Shown here: positions 7,428-15,909 of the stretch, in pieces | Numbering within the stretch: position 1 is the first letter of the stretch | How the letters are laid out: every line of letters begins with the position of its first letter | Origin: Candidatus Methylomirabilota bacterium | GTDB taxonomy: Bacteria; Methylomirabilota; Methylomirabilia; Rokubacteriales; CSP1-6 | Direction: 5' to 3' | Assembly (NCBI GenBank): GCA_035315345.1 | Contig: DATFYA010000161.1 | Location: forward strand, 1-64,000 | Length of the DNA stretch: 64,000 bases | Notes under the pieces: generated by a model | The model's input: only the letters and a program-made list of their open reading frames with translations | Told to the model about the DNA's origin: nothing | Databases searched by the model: none | Made by a program: the position numbers and the translations under genes

Positions 7428-7909
7428 GAGCGTTCCTCCTGTAAGGGTGATCCGTCGGTTGAGCAGCACAGCACGGGCCGCCGGCGCGGAGACCGTCGTC
7501 GAGCGGGCGGACCACGGCCTTCGATCGAGCATTCGGTTGGACGGGACGGAGCAATCGGGAGGGAATTCGAGGCCGCCGCCCGCGCGCGCGGAGGCCCCCG
7601 GGTCGGCGAGGAGCCGGGCCAGCCGGCCCTGCCCCGACCGGCCGCCCGCGTCGGGAGCGCGCCGAGCATCGACGTGCCGAGGACGAGAGCCGCCGCGGGG
7701 GAAAGTGCCGCCTTCTCGACGTCGCCGGATGGATCGTCCACGGCGGGGTCGTCGAGCGCGGCCCATCCCGGATCCATCGTCTCGCCGAGCGCCGGCGCGC
7801 GCACGGCCGGGCGCTCGTCGTCGCTCGGCCACTCGACCCTCGGCGCGCTCGCGAGCCCGAGAGCGAGAACGACCGCGACGAGCCAGCGCGCCGCGGGCCG
7901 GGCTCTCAC
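7424..7909 (-). CDS. Hypothetical protein with N-terminal hydrophobic segment
   Basis: This is a GTG-start frame of 161 codons. The first 100 or so have strong third-position G/C and read as a plausible protein: a signal or anchor segment (WLVAVVLALGLASA), an acidic Pro-rich stretch, then a second hydrophobic run (AALVLGTSMLGAL). The last 50 codons are Arg/Pro/Ser-rich with weaker codon bias. The true C terminus may therefore differ through a frameshift, or the ORF may end as a degenerate tail. It overlaps the next gene by ATGA, which supports translation to the end. No family recognised. Confidence 0.45.
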   Translation of the reverse strand: MRARPAARWLVAVVLALGLASAPRVEWPSDDERPAVRAPALGETMDPGWAALDDPAVDDPSGDVEKAALSPAAALVLGTSMLGALPTRAAGRGRAGWPGSSPTRGPPRARAAASNSLPIAPSRPTECSIEGRGPPARRRSPRRRPVLCCSTDGSPLQEERS

Positions 7910-8031
7910 ACGTCCCTCGCCACAAGCTGGTTGCCGGTGAGCCCCGATGGGAAACCCGGCCCGATCATGTGGCGCAGGATAGCGAGTCGGCTCGCGCTTG
8001 ACAAGAGCCGCACCCGATTCATAATCCGCGC

Positions 8032-8448
8032 ATGTCCGATACCCGGGCCGACGCGCTCGCGTGGCTACGCACCTTCGAGGCCGCCTGCCGCGGGCGTGAC
8101 TTCGCGGAGGGCCGCAAGCTCTTCGCCTCCGACGCGGTCGCCTTCGGGACCTACGCGACGGCCGTCCACGGCCTCGACAACATCGAGCGCGAGCAGTGGC
8201 GCCAGATCTGGCCGCGCATTCGCGACTTCCGCTTCGACGAGACGCCGACCGTCTCGGGATCCGGAGACTCCGCCTGGATCGCCGCCACGTGGTCGTCGGG
8301 CGCCTCCGGCTCGGATGGTCAGCCGTTCACCCGCCACGGCCGGGCGACCTTCAACCTGGCCCGGCGGGACGGCCGCTGGCTGGCCGTGCACAGCCACGTC
8401 TCCCTGCTGCCCAGTCAATCCGAGAGCGCCCACGGGCGGCGCGCGTGA
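8032..8448 (+). CDS. SnoaL/NTF2-like protein
   Basis: This 138-residue protein has the cone-shaped NTF2-like pattern: a long N-terminal helix (ALAWLRTFEAACRGRDF), a strand with DAVAFGTY, GLDNIEREQWRQIWPRIRDF, then antiparallel strands ending RDGRWLAVHSHVSLLP. It most resembles the DUF4440/SnoaL-like group, which includes small binding proteins and steroid-isomerase relatives. Catalytic residues cannot be assigned. It stands alone on the plus strand, facing the peptide-transporter operon. Confidence 0.75.
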   Translation: MSDTRADALAWLRTFEAACRGRDFAEGRKLFASDAVAFGTYATAVHGLDNIEREQWRQIWPRIRDFRFDETPTVSGSGDSAWIAATWSSGASGSDGQPFTRHGRATFNLARRDGRWLAVHSHVSLLPSQSESAHGRRA

Positions 8449-8505
8449 ATCCGACACGGCTGTGACGACGGGCCGCCGGCCTGTCGGTAGACTCCAAAGT
8501 GGCCG

Positions 8506-8772
8506 TTAGGGCTTCTTCTCCAGCTTGACCGGTCGCTCCCGCTCGCGGTGTCCCGCCGTCTCTTGCGTCAAGGTCGCGGTGCCGGACAGCGTGCGGCCGT
8601 CGAACAGGCTGACCGCGTAGGCGGTGCCGTTCCGACTCGTCCAGCGGAGCGACGGCTGCTTGCCGCCGGCGTCGCCCCAAGATCTCCCCTTCCCATCGGC
8701 CGACGAGGGCCTGGACCAGATCGGTCTGGGCGGTCGCGTCGGCCGCGACCGCCCAGACGACCGCCGCCGCAC
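8506..8772 (-). pseudogene. Small gene with two apparent compensating frame disruptions
   Basis: The GTG start overlaps the stop of the binding-protein gene as TAGTG. The terminal part, GTAYAVSLFDGRTLSGTATL to the stop, reads as protein in the frame of this GTG. Between about 8575 and 8760, though, the coding-like frame is a different one, giving the signal-like AAAVVWAVAADATAQ followed by TDLVQALVGRWEGEILG. Restoring the frame needs one base added near the GCGGCGGCGG run and one G removed from the GGGG run near 8678. The disruptions cancel. They could be sequencing errors in repeats or real mutations. The intact product would be a small exported protein with a VGRWEGE motif, function unknown. 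Confidence 0.5.
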
Positions 8773-10511
8773 TAGCCCTTTTCCGTGATGTAGATGTGCT
8801 CGAACATGTCCACGTAGATGTTGCCGTCCACCACGAACTCCCCCGCCTTGTTCTTCTCGACACCGGCCACCCACGGCTTCTTGGCCGCATAGCGCACCAC
8901 CCAGGCCACCGGCACGTAACCGACGTCCTGCTGCATGATCTCCTCGGCCTTCTTGTAGTGCTCGAGCCGCGCCTTCGGGTCGCGGGTGTCGCGTCCGGCT
9001 TCGAGCTCCTTGTCGAAGGCGTCGTTGACCCACGCCTGGCGCTTGCCGGTCGTGCCCTTGCCGTAGAACGTGTCGAAGTACTCGTTGTGCGGGTCCGGAT
9101 AGTCCATGAACCAGCGGATCCATACGAACTGCAGATCCTGCTTCCACAGGCGGTCGCGGAAGACCCGCGGCTCGAGGACTTCCAGCTCGGTCTTCATGTT
9201 CAGGGAGTCGAGCAGGACCGCCTGCACCGCCTCGGCGAGCGGCTTCGAGCCCAGCCCCTCGTCGCGCATGCTGAGGGTGATCTTGGGCCAGTTCTTGCCG
9301 CCCTCGAAGGGCGTGCCCTTGAGCTGCTCGAGGGCCAGCTTCTTGTCGTACTTCTGCATCGCCTTGATCTTGGCGTCGTCGATCGCCCCCGGGAAGCCGG
9401 GCGGGATCATCGACCAGGCCGGCACCGCGAAGCCCTGGCTGACCTTCACCACGTTCTCCCGGTCGATGGCGTGGGCCACGGCCCGGCGGACCTTCAAGTT
9501 GTCGAACGGCGGCTTGGTCACCTGGGGAATGAGGTACCAGGTGCCGGGGTACGGGTAACGGAAGACGTCCTTGGACATGCGCGGGTCGGACTGCAGGCGC
9601 TTGAGATCGCCGGACTGCAGCGCGGTCATGTCGAGCTCGTTGTTCTCGTAGGGCAGCGCGCCCGAGGCCACCGGGATGATCGGGATCACCACCCGGGTCA
9701 GGTGCACGTCCTTGGCCCCGTAGTAGTAAGGGTTCTTCTTGAGCACGACCTGCTTGTTGTGCTCCCACGCCTCGAGCGTGAACGGCCCATTGCAGACGAT
9801 GTTGGCCGCCTCCGTCCACTTGTCGCCGTGCTTCTCCACCGCGCCCCGGTGCGCGGGCAGCGCAGCGAGGTACGCGGTCAGGACCGGAAAGTAGCCCCGC
9901 GGCCCTTCCAGGGTCACCTCGAGCGTCCAGTCGTCCTTGGCGCGCACGCCGACCTGGCTCGCGTCGGTGACCTTCTTCTTGTTGTAGGCCTCCCCGTTCT
10001 TGATGTCGTACAGGAACTTCGCGTAGGGCGCCGCGCTGGCCGGATCGAGCTGGCGCTTCCACGACCACTCGAAGTCCCGGGCGGACACCGGCGTGTTGTC
10101 CGACCAGCGGCTGTCTTTCCGGACCGTGAAGGTCCATACCGAGCCATCCTTGTTGCCCTCGACCTTGCTCGCCATCCACGGCACCGCCACGAAGTCGGGG
10201 TTGAAGGTCATGAGGCCGGCGAAGAGCCCATTCGCGCCCCCACAGTAGAGGTCCTTGTTGAAGTCATGACTGGCTGGCTCGTTCGCCATCCAACCGCCGC
10301 CGCCGTAGCGCAGCACCTGCTCCTTGGCGAGCTTCTCGCCGGGCCCGGGCCGAGATGGCTTGGCCGCCCGGGCTTCGGTGGCGAAGCCGAGCCCCCCGAA
10401 GGCGGCCATGGCGCCAATCACCTTCAGGAAGTCGCGCCGGCCGACCCCGATGGACTCGAGGCGCTGGGCGAAGAGATCCAGCTGGGCGTCCGGAATTCTC
10501 AGTGGCGGCAT
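8772..10511 (-). CDS. Peptide/oligopeptide ABC transporter substrate-binding protein (SBP family 5)
   Basis: This 579-residue periplasmic binding protein matches the DppA/OppA family. A twin-arginine-type signal (GRRDFLKVIGAMAAFGGLGFA) begins near residue 26 rather than at the N terminus, as often seen in this family. Family segments include SDNTPVSARDFEWSWKRQLD, NGPFTLEAWEHNKQVVLKKNPYY and DNLKVRRAVAHAIDRENVV. The start is the ATG at 10511, 20 bases after the permease gene; the longer frame upstream is only open sequence. The ligand could be peptides or another family-5 substrate. The two permeases precede it but no ATPase gene is in the window. Confidence 0.93.
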   Translation of the reverse strand: MPPLRIPDAQLDLFAQRLESIGVGRRDFLKVIGAMAAFGGLGFATEARAAKPSRPGPGEKLAKEQVLRYGGGGWMANEPASHDFNKDLYCGGANGLFAGLMTFNPDFVAVPWMASKVEGNKDGSVWTFTVRKDSRWSDNTPVSARDFEWSWKRQLDPASAAPYAKFLYDIKNGEAYNKKKVTDASQVGVRAKDDWTLEVTLEGPRGYFPVLTAYLAALPAHRGAVEKHGDKWTEAANIVCNGPFTLEAWEHNKQVVLKKNPYYYGAKDVHLTRVVIPIIPVASGALPYENNELDMTALQSGDLKRLQSDPRMSKDVFRYPYPGTWYLIPQVTKPPFDNLKVRRAVAHAIDRENVVKVSQGFAVPAWSMIPPGFPGAIDDAKIKAMQKYDKKLALEQLKGTPFEGGKNWPKITLSMRDEGLGSKPLAEAVQAVLLDSLNMKTELEVLEPRVFRDRLWKQDLQFVWIRWFMDYPDPHNEYFDTFYGKGTTGKRQAWVNDAFDKELEAGRDTRDPKARLEHYKKAEEIMQQDVGYVPVAWVVRYAAKKPWVAGVEKNKAGEFVVDGNIYVDMFEHIYITEKG

Positions 10512-10531
10512 GGGGTCTCCTCCTGTTGGGG

Positions 10532-11449
10532 TTACTTCAGCTTGGGGTCGAGGGCGTCGCGGACGCCGTCGCCGAAGAAGGTGAACGAGAGCATGGTCAC
10601 GGCGATGGCGATCGACGGGAACACGCACAGGTGCCAATAGGAACGGAGGAACTGCTGGTTCTCGCCCACCATCTGGCCCCACGAGGGCGTGGGCGGGTTG
10701 ATGCCGACGCCGATGAACGAGAGTGCGGCCTCGGTGAAGATGGCCGTCGGAATCCCGAAAGTGATCGAGACCACGATCGGGGTCAGGGCGCTCGGCAGGA
10801 CGTGGCGAGACATCACACGCCAGAAGCCGGCCCCGAGGGCGCGGGCGCCCTCGACGAACTCCTTCTCCTTGATGGAGAGGACCTGGGCTCGCGTCTGCCG
10901 CGCGATGCCCACCCACCCGGTGAGGCCCAGCGCGATGAAGATGTTCATCAGCCCGGCCCCCAGCATGGACATGACCAGAATGACGAAGAGTAGCTGGGGA
11001 AAGGCGTACATCACGTCCACGAACCGGGTCAGCAGCAGATCGGTGCGACCGCCGATGAATCCCGACAAGGCGCCGATGGGCACGCCGATCAGCACGATGA
11101 TGACCTGCGCCCCCAGCCCGACCAGCATCGATACCCGCGCCCCATAGATCAGCCGGGAGAGCACGTCACGCCCGAGCTGGTCGGTGCCGAGCGGGTACTC
11201 GCGCGAGGGCCCCTCGTAGAGGCGGCCAAAGTTGGCCTTGGTGTATGACTGGGGAGCCAGGAAGTCCGCGAAGATCGCGATCAGGCAGAGCAGGACGATC
11301 GCAACGCCACCCGCCACCGCGAGCTTGTTCCGGAGGAGTCTTCGCCAGGCGTCGCGCCACAGGCTGGATACCCGCACCGTGGCGCGAGGTAGCGGCAGCG
11401 CCGCCTCACCCGGAACGCTAGTATCGGATGCGGGGGTCGAGAGCGCCAT
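10532..11449 (-). CDS. dppC: DppC/OppC-type ABC transporter permease
   Basis: This 305-residue inner-membrane permease has an N-terminal cytoplasmic tail and RRLLRNKLAVAGGVAIVLLCLIAIF as first membrane helix. The BPD_transp_1 core follows, with the EAA loop VEGARALGAGFWRVMSRHVLPSALTPI that docks the ATPase. It ends FGDGVRDALDPKLK, the usual DppC terminus. Its start lies inside the 3' end of dppB, a 32-base overlap, so translation is probably coupled. ATPase partners (DppD/F) are not encoded nearby. Confidence 0.93.
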   Translation of the reverse strand: MALSTPASDTSVPGEAALPLPRATVRVSSLWRDAWRRLLRNKLAVAGGVAIVLLCLIAIFADFLAPQSYTKANFGRLYEGPSREYPLGTDQLGRDVLSRLIYGARVSMLVGLGAQVIIVLIGVPIGALSGFIGGRTDLLLTRFVDVMYAFPQLLFVILVMSMLGAGLMNIFIALGLTGWVGIARQTRAQVLSIKEKEFVEGARALGAGFWRVMSRHVLPSALTPIVVSITFGIPTAIFTEAALSFIGVGINPPTPSWGQMVGENQQFLRSYWHLCVFPSIAIAVTMLSFTFFGDGVRDALDPKLK

Positions 11450-12347
11450 AGAGGAGGTCGACGACCAGGTTCATCATGGCCAGGAATCCCCCGTAGATCA
11501 GCACCACCGCCATGATCATCGGGTAGTCGCGGCCGGTCATCGAGAGTACGAAGAACCGTCCCATGCCCGGGACGCGGAAGATGGACTCGACGAAGAACGA
11601 GCCGGTGCCGACCGCGGCGAACATCGGCCCGAGCAACGTCACCACCGGAATGAACCCGTTCTTCAGCACGTGCTTGAGGATGACCGGCCCCTCGGACAGG
11701 CCCTTGGCCCGGGCGGTCACGATGTAGTCGGACCGGATCACCTCCAGCATGCTCGAGCGCGTGAAGCGCGCGATGATCCCCATGGGGGCAAGGGCGAGCG
11801 TGATCGTCGGCAGCACCCAGTCCTTCGGCGAGTTCCAGCCTCCGGTCGGGAAGATGGGCAGGACGAACGAGAAGATCACGATGAGGAATACCGCAAGCAC
11901 GAAGTTCGGCACGCTGACGCCGAGCGTGGCCACCGACACCGACACGTAGTCCCACGAGCGGTTCTGGTACACCGCGGCCAGGATGCCGAGCGATACGCCG
12001 CCCACGATCGCAAGCGCCAGGGCCATGCTTCCCAGCAGGAGGGAGATCGGGAACGTCTCCTTCATGATCTCGGTCACGGTGCGGGTCTTGTAGACGAACG
12101 ACGTGCCGAAATCCCCCCGGATCGCCTTGCTCAGGAAGATCCCGAACTGGGCGTAGAGCGGCTTGTCGAGACCGTAGACCTCCGCGAGGTTCTTCTGCGC
12201 CTCGGGCGATAGCGGATTGGCCCCTTCGGCCACCGGATCGAGCGGGCTACCCGGCGTGGCATGCATCACCAGGAAGGTGACGAGCGCCATGGCGAGAAGC
12301 GTCGGAACCAACCAGAGGAGGCGATAGACGACGTAGCGGACCAACAC
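11418..12347 (-). CDS. dppB: DppB/OppB-type ABC transporter permease
   Basis: This 309-residue permease starts from GTG after a G-rich ribosome site. It has the DppB hallmark N terminus (VRYVVYRLLWLVPTLLAMALVTFLVMH), the periplasmic loop with YGLDKPLYAQF, six predicted membrane helices, and the EAA loop YIVTARAKGLSEGPVILKHVLKNGF. It ends with LLYGALDPRIRY. It is the first gene of the transporter operon and lies behind a good sigma-70 promoter at 12395-12423. Confidence 0.93.
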   Translation of the reverse strand: MLVRYVVYRLLWLVPTLLAMALVTFLVMHATPGSPLDPVAEGANPLSPEAQKNLAEVYGLDKPLYAQFGIFLSKAIRGDFGTSFVYKTRTVTEIMKETFPISLLLGSMALALAIVGGVSLGILAAVYQNRSWDYVSVSVATLGVSVPNFVLAVFLIVIFSFVLPIFPTGGWNSPKDWVLPTITLALAPMGIIARFTRSSMLEVIRSDYIVTARAKGLSEGPVILKHVLKNGFIPVVTLLGPMFAAVGTGSFFVESIFRVPGMGRFFVLSMTGRDYPMIMAVVLIYGGFLAMMNLVVDLLYGALDPRIRY

Positions 12348-12394
12348 ACCCCCCGAAGCAGTGCCCGCCCAAGCACCTGTGACGGGTCAGCGCA

Positions 12395-12423
12395 ACTATC
12401 GGCAAACCCAGATAAAAAGTCAA
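12395..12423 (-). promoter_or_regulatory. Sigma-70-like promoter of the peptide transporter operon
   Basis: Minus-strand TTGACT (12423-12418) and GATAGT (12400-12395) are 17 bases apart, about 50 bases before the dppB start. Both elements are close to consensus and lie in a locally AT-richer stretch. Confidence 0.5.
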
Positions 12424-12447
12424 GGAAGAAGTGGTTCATCTCGGCGC

Positions 12448-12476
12448 TTGACGGTGCTGGGCTGCCCTCGTAGCAT
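12448..12476 (+). promoter_or_regulatory. Sigma-70-like promoter of the lipoprotein gene
   Basis: TTGACG (12448-12453) and TAGCAT (12471-12476) are separated by exactly 17 bases. They lie about 105 bases before the lipoprotein ATG, leaving a leader of roughly 100 bases. This is the divergent partner of the dppB promoter. Confidence 0.45.
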
Positions 12477-12581
12477 TTGGTGGCTCGGGGCGGCGTGGCA
12501 GCTGACTTGTCAACTGCGCAGGTACTGGTGCCGGGGCGTCTCGCGAGCGTGCAGAGACAGCCGAAACCAGGGAGAACCCCG

Positions 12582-12998
12582 ATGGTGAAGACGACGACGT
12601 CCCGTGGTATCGCGGTGGTCACGATGGTGGCTGGCCTGATCGCCGGCTGTGCGAGTGGCACGGCCAAGCAAGTGACGCCCTCCGATGCATCCCTACTCAC
12701 CGGGGCATGGACCGGCAATGTGTATGCGACCGGCGCGCCGGCCGCAACGGGGACCTTGACCGTCAGGCCCGACAGTACCTACACGCTCGCGGCGGGCGCC
12801 TTCTCCTCCACCGGCAAGGCCGAGATCAAGGATGGCTACGTGCACTTCATGAGCACCGGGGGGACCGGTGCACTCGGATCGGGTGAGCGGTCGGGCTCTG
12901 CCACGCTGATGGATCGGGGAAGCAACTGGGGGCTGGTCGGCAATGGCTATGGCTCCAGGGGCGGACCATTCAACTTCGATTTCAACAAGGCGAAGTAG
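12582..12998 (+). CDS. Small lipoprotein, Gly/Ser/Thr-rich
   Basis: This 138-residue protein has a lipobox signal (VVTMVAGLIAGC, with lipidation at Cys after LIAG). The mature domain is rich in beta strands: LLTGAWTGNVYATG, GTLTVRPDSTYTL, EIKDGYVHFMSTGG, WGLVGNGYGS. It resembles small secreted domains with a WxG start that form a beta barrel. No known family assigned. The start is the ATG after CCAGGGAGAA. It is monocistronic, with a promoter upstream and a strong hairpin just after the stop. Confidence 0.7.
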   Translation: MVKTTTSRGIAVVTMVAGLIAGCASGTAKQVTPSDASLLTGAWTGNVYATGAPAATGTLTVRPDSTYTLAAGAFSSTGKAEIKDGYVHFMSTGGTGALGSGERSGSATLMDRGSNWGLVGNGYGSRGGPFNFDFNKAK

Positions 12999-13016
12999 AC
13001 CGGCGGTGACATCGGA

Positions 13017-13038
13017 CTCCCGGCCTTCTGGTCGGGAG
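13017..13038 (+). terminator. Hairpin after the lipoprotein gene
   Basis: A 9-bp stem (CTCCCGGCC with GGTCGGGAG, one G-U pair) around a TTCT loop starts 18 bases after the stop. No immediate T-run follows, so it is either a weak intrinsic terminator or an RNA 3'-end stabiliser. Confidence 0.4.
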
Positions 13039-13144
13039 CGCTGGCCGCTCGGTACGGCTTTCTTGCTGCTCGCGTAGCCTTCGACATTCCGCGCCGGTGT
13101 TCGGGTTCGTCCACGGACACCATGGAGTGGTATCCTGCGCGCGA

Positions 13145-15025
13145 ATGGCGATCCCGCTGACCATCCTGCCCGGCCGTCGCGTCCTGCCGGTCGAGCCCGG
13201 CACCACCATCCTGAAGGCGGCGCACGGAGGCGGCGTCGACATCACCGCCACGTGCGGCGGTCGCGGGCGCTGCACCTCGTGCCGCGTGAAGCTGGTGGCC
13301 GGGACCGCCCCGCCGCCCACGATCATGGACGAGCTGCAACTGGGCGACGCGCTCGTGCGCGAGGGCTACCGTCTCTCGTGCCAGTGGCCGGTGACCGAGC
13401 CGGTCACGGTGCAGATCGCGCCGCCGCTCGACGAGACCACCTTCCAGATCCTGGGCGGGGAGCGGCCGGAGGGGGCGCCCACGCCCATCTCGATCGACGC
13501 GGGCATCCGCAAGCGAGTTGTCCACGTGGCCCTGCCCAAGGACGAGCACCTGCAGACGTCGGACCTGGAGGCCTTGCTGGCCGCGACCGGCGACGCGGTC
13601 GACGTGGTCCCGCCCTCGCTGCTCAAGACGCTGCCCGCGACGCTGCGTGACCGCGACGCGGAGGTGACCGTCACCACGTTCGGCGGTCGCCTCCTCGCGG
13701 TCGAGGCCGGCGACACCGCGCTGCACCAGTTCGGCCTCGCGATCGACATCGGCACCACCAGCGTGGTGACAACGCTGATGGAGCTCGAGTCCGGCGAGCA
13801 GATGGCCGCGGTGTCGAGCCTCAACCCGCAGGCGGTGTTCGGCGGCGATCTCATGTCACGCATCGCCTTCGCCCAGTTCGACCCGGGCAACCTGCGCAAG
13901 CTGCAGACCCGCATCATCGGCCTGCTCAACCAGCACATCGAGCAGATCACCCGCGAGTCCGGAGTGCTCGCCAAGTGGATCTACAAGGTGGTGATCGTCG
14001 GCAACACCTGCATGCACCACCTGCTGCTCGGCATCGATCCCTCGCACGTCGGCCTGGCCCCGTACGCGCCGGTCATGCGCCATCCCCTCACGCTGCCCGC
14101 GCGCGACCTGTTCCTGAAGCTGCCCCCGGAGACCGTGGTCTGCCTGCTGCCCATCGTCGCGGGCTTCGTGGGCGCCGATGCGGTGGCGGCGGCGCTGGCC
14201 ACGCGCATCGACGAGTCGCCCTCGCTCCGCATCGTGGTGGACATCGGCACGAACGGCGAAGTGGTGCTGGGCTCGCGCGAGCATCTCTGGGCCTGCTCGG
14301 CCCCCGCCGGCCCGGCGCTCGAGGGAGCGCAGATCCGCCACGGCATGCGCGCGGCCATCGGAGCCATCGACCGCGTCTGGGTGGCGGACGGCGACCTCCG
14401 GCTCCACGCCATCGGCGACGGCGCCGCCCAGGGGCTCTGCGGCTCCGGCCTCGTCGACGCGGTCGCCGCGCTGCTCGATCTCGGCGTGGTCGACTGGACC
14501 GGCCTCATCGACGTCGACGGGCGCGATCACCTGCCCGCTCCGATCCGCTCGCGGGTGGAGATGCGCGGCGAGGAGCGGCTCGTCGTCATCGCCCGGGTGG
14601 GTGAGCAGGGTGCCGAGCGCGAGCTGACGATCACCCAGGACGACATCCGCCAGGTCCAGCTCTGCAAGGGCGCGATCGCCTCGGGCGTCGCGATGCTCCA
14701 GCACGTGGCCTCCGTGCCCACCGAGCGGGTCGACGAGTTGATGCTGGCGGGCGGCTTCGGCAACTATCTCTCGGTGCGGAGCGCGCTGCGGATCGGCCTG
14801 ATCCCGCCCGGCCTGCCCGAGCACCGCGTCCGCTACGTCGGCAACGCGGCCGCACTCGGCGCCCAGCTCGCGCTGGTCTCCGAGGCCGAGAGGGCGCGGG
14901 CCGCGGCCATCGCCCGGCGCATCGAGCACGTCTCGCTCGCCGCGCATCCCGACTTCGAGACTATCTTCGTCGACTCCATGAACTTCCCCCGCCCCCCTCT
15001 CCCCTCCGGGGAGAGGGCGGGGTGA
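13145..15025 (+). CDS. 2Fe-2S/ASKHA-domain reductive activase (DUF4445, RACo-like)
   Basis: This 626-residue protein has an N-terminal plant-type ferredoxin domain with Cys37, Cys43, Cys46 and Cys79 (TCGGRGRCTSC, LSCQW). After a linker comes a DUF4445/ASKHA ATPase part with AIDIGTTSVVTTL as phosphate-binding loop and VVDIGTNGEVVLG as the second phosphate loop. Relatives (RACo, RamA-like) use ATP to reductively reactivate cob(II)alamin proteins in methyltransferase systems. The last ten codons and the stop lie in a palindromic repeat. The start is ATG 13145; the frame extends 16 codons further without a ribosome site. A URO-D-like protein is two genes downstream, but no corrinoid protein is nearby. 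Confidence 0.9.
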   Translation: MAIPLTILPGRRVLPVEPGTTILKAAHGGGVDITATCGGRGRCTSCRVKLVAGTAPPPTIMDELQLGDALVREGYRLSCQWPVTEPVTVQIAPPLDETTFQILGGERPEGAPTPISIDAGIRKRVVHVALPKDEHLQTSDLEALLAATGDAVDVVPPSLLKTLPATLRDRDAEVTVTTFGGRLLAVEAGDTALHQFGLAIDIGTTSVVTTLMELESGEQMAAVSSLNPQAVFGGDLMSRIAFAQFDPGNLRKLQTRIIGLLNQHIEQITRESGVLAKWIYKVVIVGNTCMHHLLLGIDPSHVGLAPYAPVMRHPLTLPARDLFLKLPPETVVCLLPIVAGFVGADAVAAALATRIDESPSLRIVVDIGTNGEVVLGSREHLWACSAPAGPALEGAQIRHGMRAAIGAIDRVWVADGDLRLHAIGDGAAQGLCGSGLVDAVAALLDLGVVDWTGLIDVDGRDHLPAPIRSRVEMRGEERLVVIARVGEQGAERELTITQDDIRQVQLCKGAIASGVAMLQHVASVPTERVDELMLAGGFGNYLSVRSALRIGLIPPGLPEHRVRYVGNAAALGAQLALVSEAERARAAAIARRIEHVSLAAHPDFETIFVDSMNFPRPPLPSGERAG

Positions 15026-15029
15026 GGGG
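14995..15029. repeat. 35-bp palindromic repeat, copy 1
   Basis: CCCTCTCCCC, a three-base centre, GGGGAGAGGG and a GGGTGAGGGG-type tail. It is 33 of 35 identical to the copy at 15481-15515. It resembles REP-like elements scattered in many GC-rich genomes. Here it encodes the end (PPLPSGERAG) and stop codon of the ASKHA protein. Confidence 0.85.
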
Positions 15030-15035
15030 TCTTCC

Positions 15036-15896
15036 GTGCACATCCCCGCCTCCAGCGTCGGCACGAAGGTCGGGCCGCGCGAGCAGGAGATCGACGCGCG
15101 CTGGCTGATGGCCTACGCGGCCGCCCTCGGCGAGGATGCACCGGAATACTTCGACACCACGCGCCCCGGAGGCATCCTCGCCCACCCACTCTTCCCGGTG
15201 TGCTACGAGTGGCCGCTGGCGCTCGATCTTCGCGCCAAGGCGCTCTCCGACGAGATCGCGGTGCGCGGCGTGCACGCGACCCATCGCGTCGTCCTGCATC
15301 GGCCGCCGCGGGCCGGCGATCGCCTCTCCACCACCGCGACGGTGGCCGCGCTCGAGCGGCGCGCGCCCGGTGCCTACATGGTCCTGCGCATGGAGACGGT
15401 GGACTCCGCCGGACACCCCGTCAGCATGACCGACTACGGCTCCCTCTACCTCGGCGTCGACTGCGACCCCGCCTCCCCCACCCTCTCCCCTGCGGGGAGA
15501 GGGCAGGGTGAGGGGTGGTCCGGGAGCTGGTCCACCGAGATCCCCATCCCGGCCACCCTCGCGCACGTGTACACCGAGTGCGCCCGCATCTGGAATCCGA
15601 TCCACACCGATCGCGCGGTGGCCCTCGGAGCGGGCCTGCCCGACATCATCCTCCACGGCACCGCGACGCTCGCCCTGGCGATCTCGCAGACGCTGCGCCG
15701 CGACCCGCGCGGCGCCGCCACGCCGGTGCGCTCGATCGCGTGCCGCTTCGGCGCGATGGTGCGGCTGCCCTCGCGACTCACCGTCCGCGGCGGTGAACCG
15801 GTGGCGTCGGCCGATGGCCCGATGGTCCGCTTCGAAGCCCTCGCCGAAGGCGGGCGCCCGGCGGTGCGCGACGGCGAGCTGGTGTTCGAAGGCTGA
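15036..15896 (+). CDS. Double-hotdog MaoC/FAS1-like dehydratase-family protein
   Basis: This 286-residue protein has two hotdog halves. The N half (about 1-145) has the FAS1-like pattern VGPREQEIDARWLMAYAAALGE and HPLFPVCYEWP. The C half (about 165-286) has ARIWNPIHTDRAVALGAGLPDIILHG, the hydratase-type Asn/His loop of MaoC enzymes. This suggests an (R)-specific enoyl-CoA hydratase or related acyl-CoA activity; the substrate is unknown. Between the halves, about residues 149-160 are encoded by a palindromic repeat in frame, giving a Gly/Pro-rich linker not expected in the family. It lies between the activase and URO-D-like genes, 10 and 13 bases from them. Confidence 0.8.
   Translation: MHIPASSVGTKVGPREQEIDARWLMAYAAALGEDAPEYFDTTRPGGILAHPLFPVCYEWPLALDLRAKALSDEIAVRGVHATHRVVLHRPPRAGDRLSTTATVAALERRAPGAYMVLRMETVDSAGHPVSMTDYGSLYLGVDCDPASPTLSPAGRGQGEGWSGSWSTEIPIPATLAHVYTECARIWNPIHTDRAVALGAGLPDIILHGTATLALAISQTLRRDPRGAATPVRSIACRFGAMVRLPSRLTVRGGEPVASADGPMVRFEALAEGGRPAVRDGELVFEG
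15481..15515. repeat. 35-bp palindromic repeat, copy 2, inside a coding sequence
   Basis: Same element as 14995-15029 with two differences, read in a different frame to give a Ser/Pro/Gly-rich linker without breaking the hotdog gene. Its position between two domains suggests insertion at a tolerant site. Confidence 0.85.
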
Positions 15897-15909
15897 CGGA
15901 GACGAGCGA

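Noticed and set aside
8796-10640. A long plus-strand frame across the binding-protein gene
   Set aside because: Shadow of the family-5 binding protein; no domain seen.
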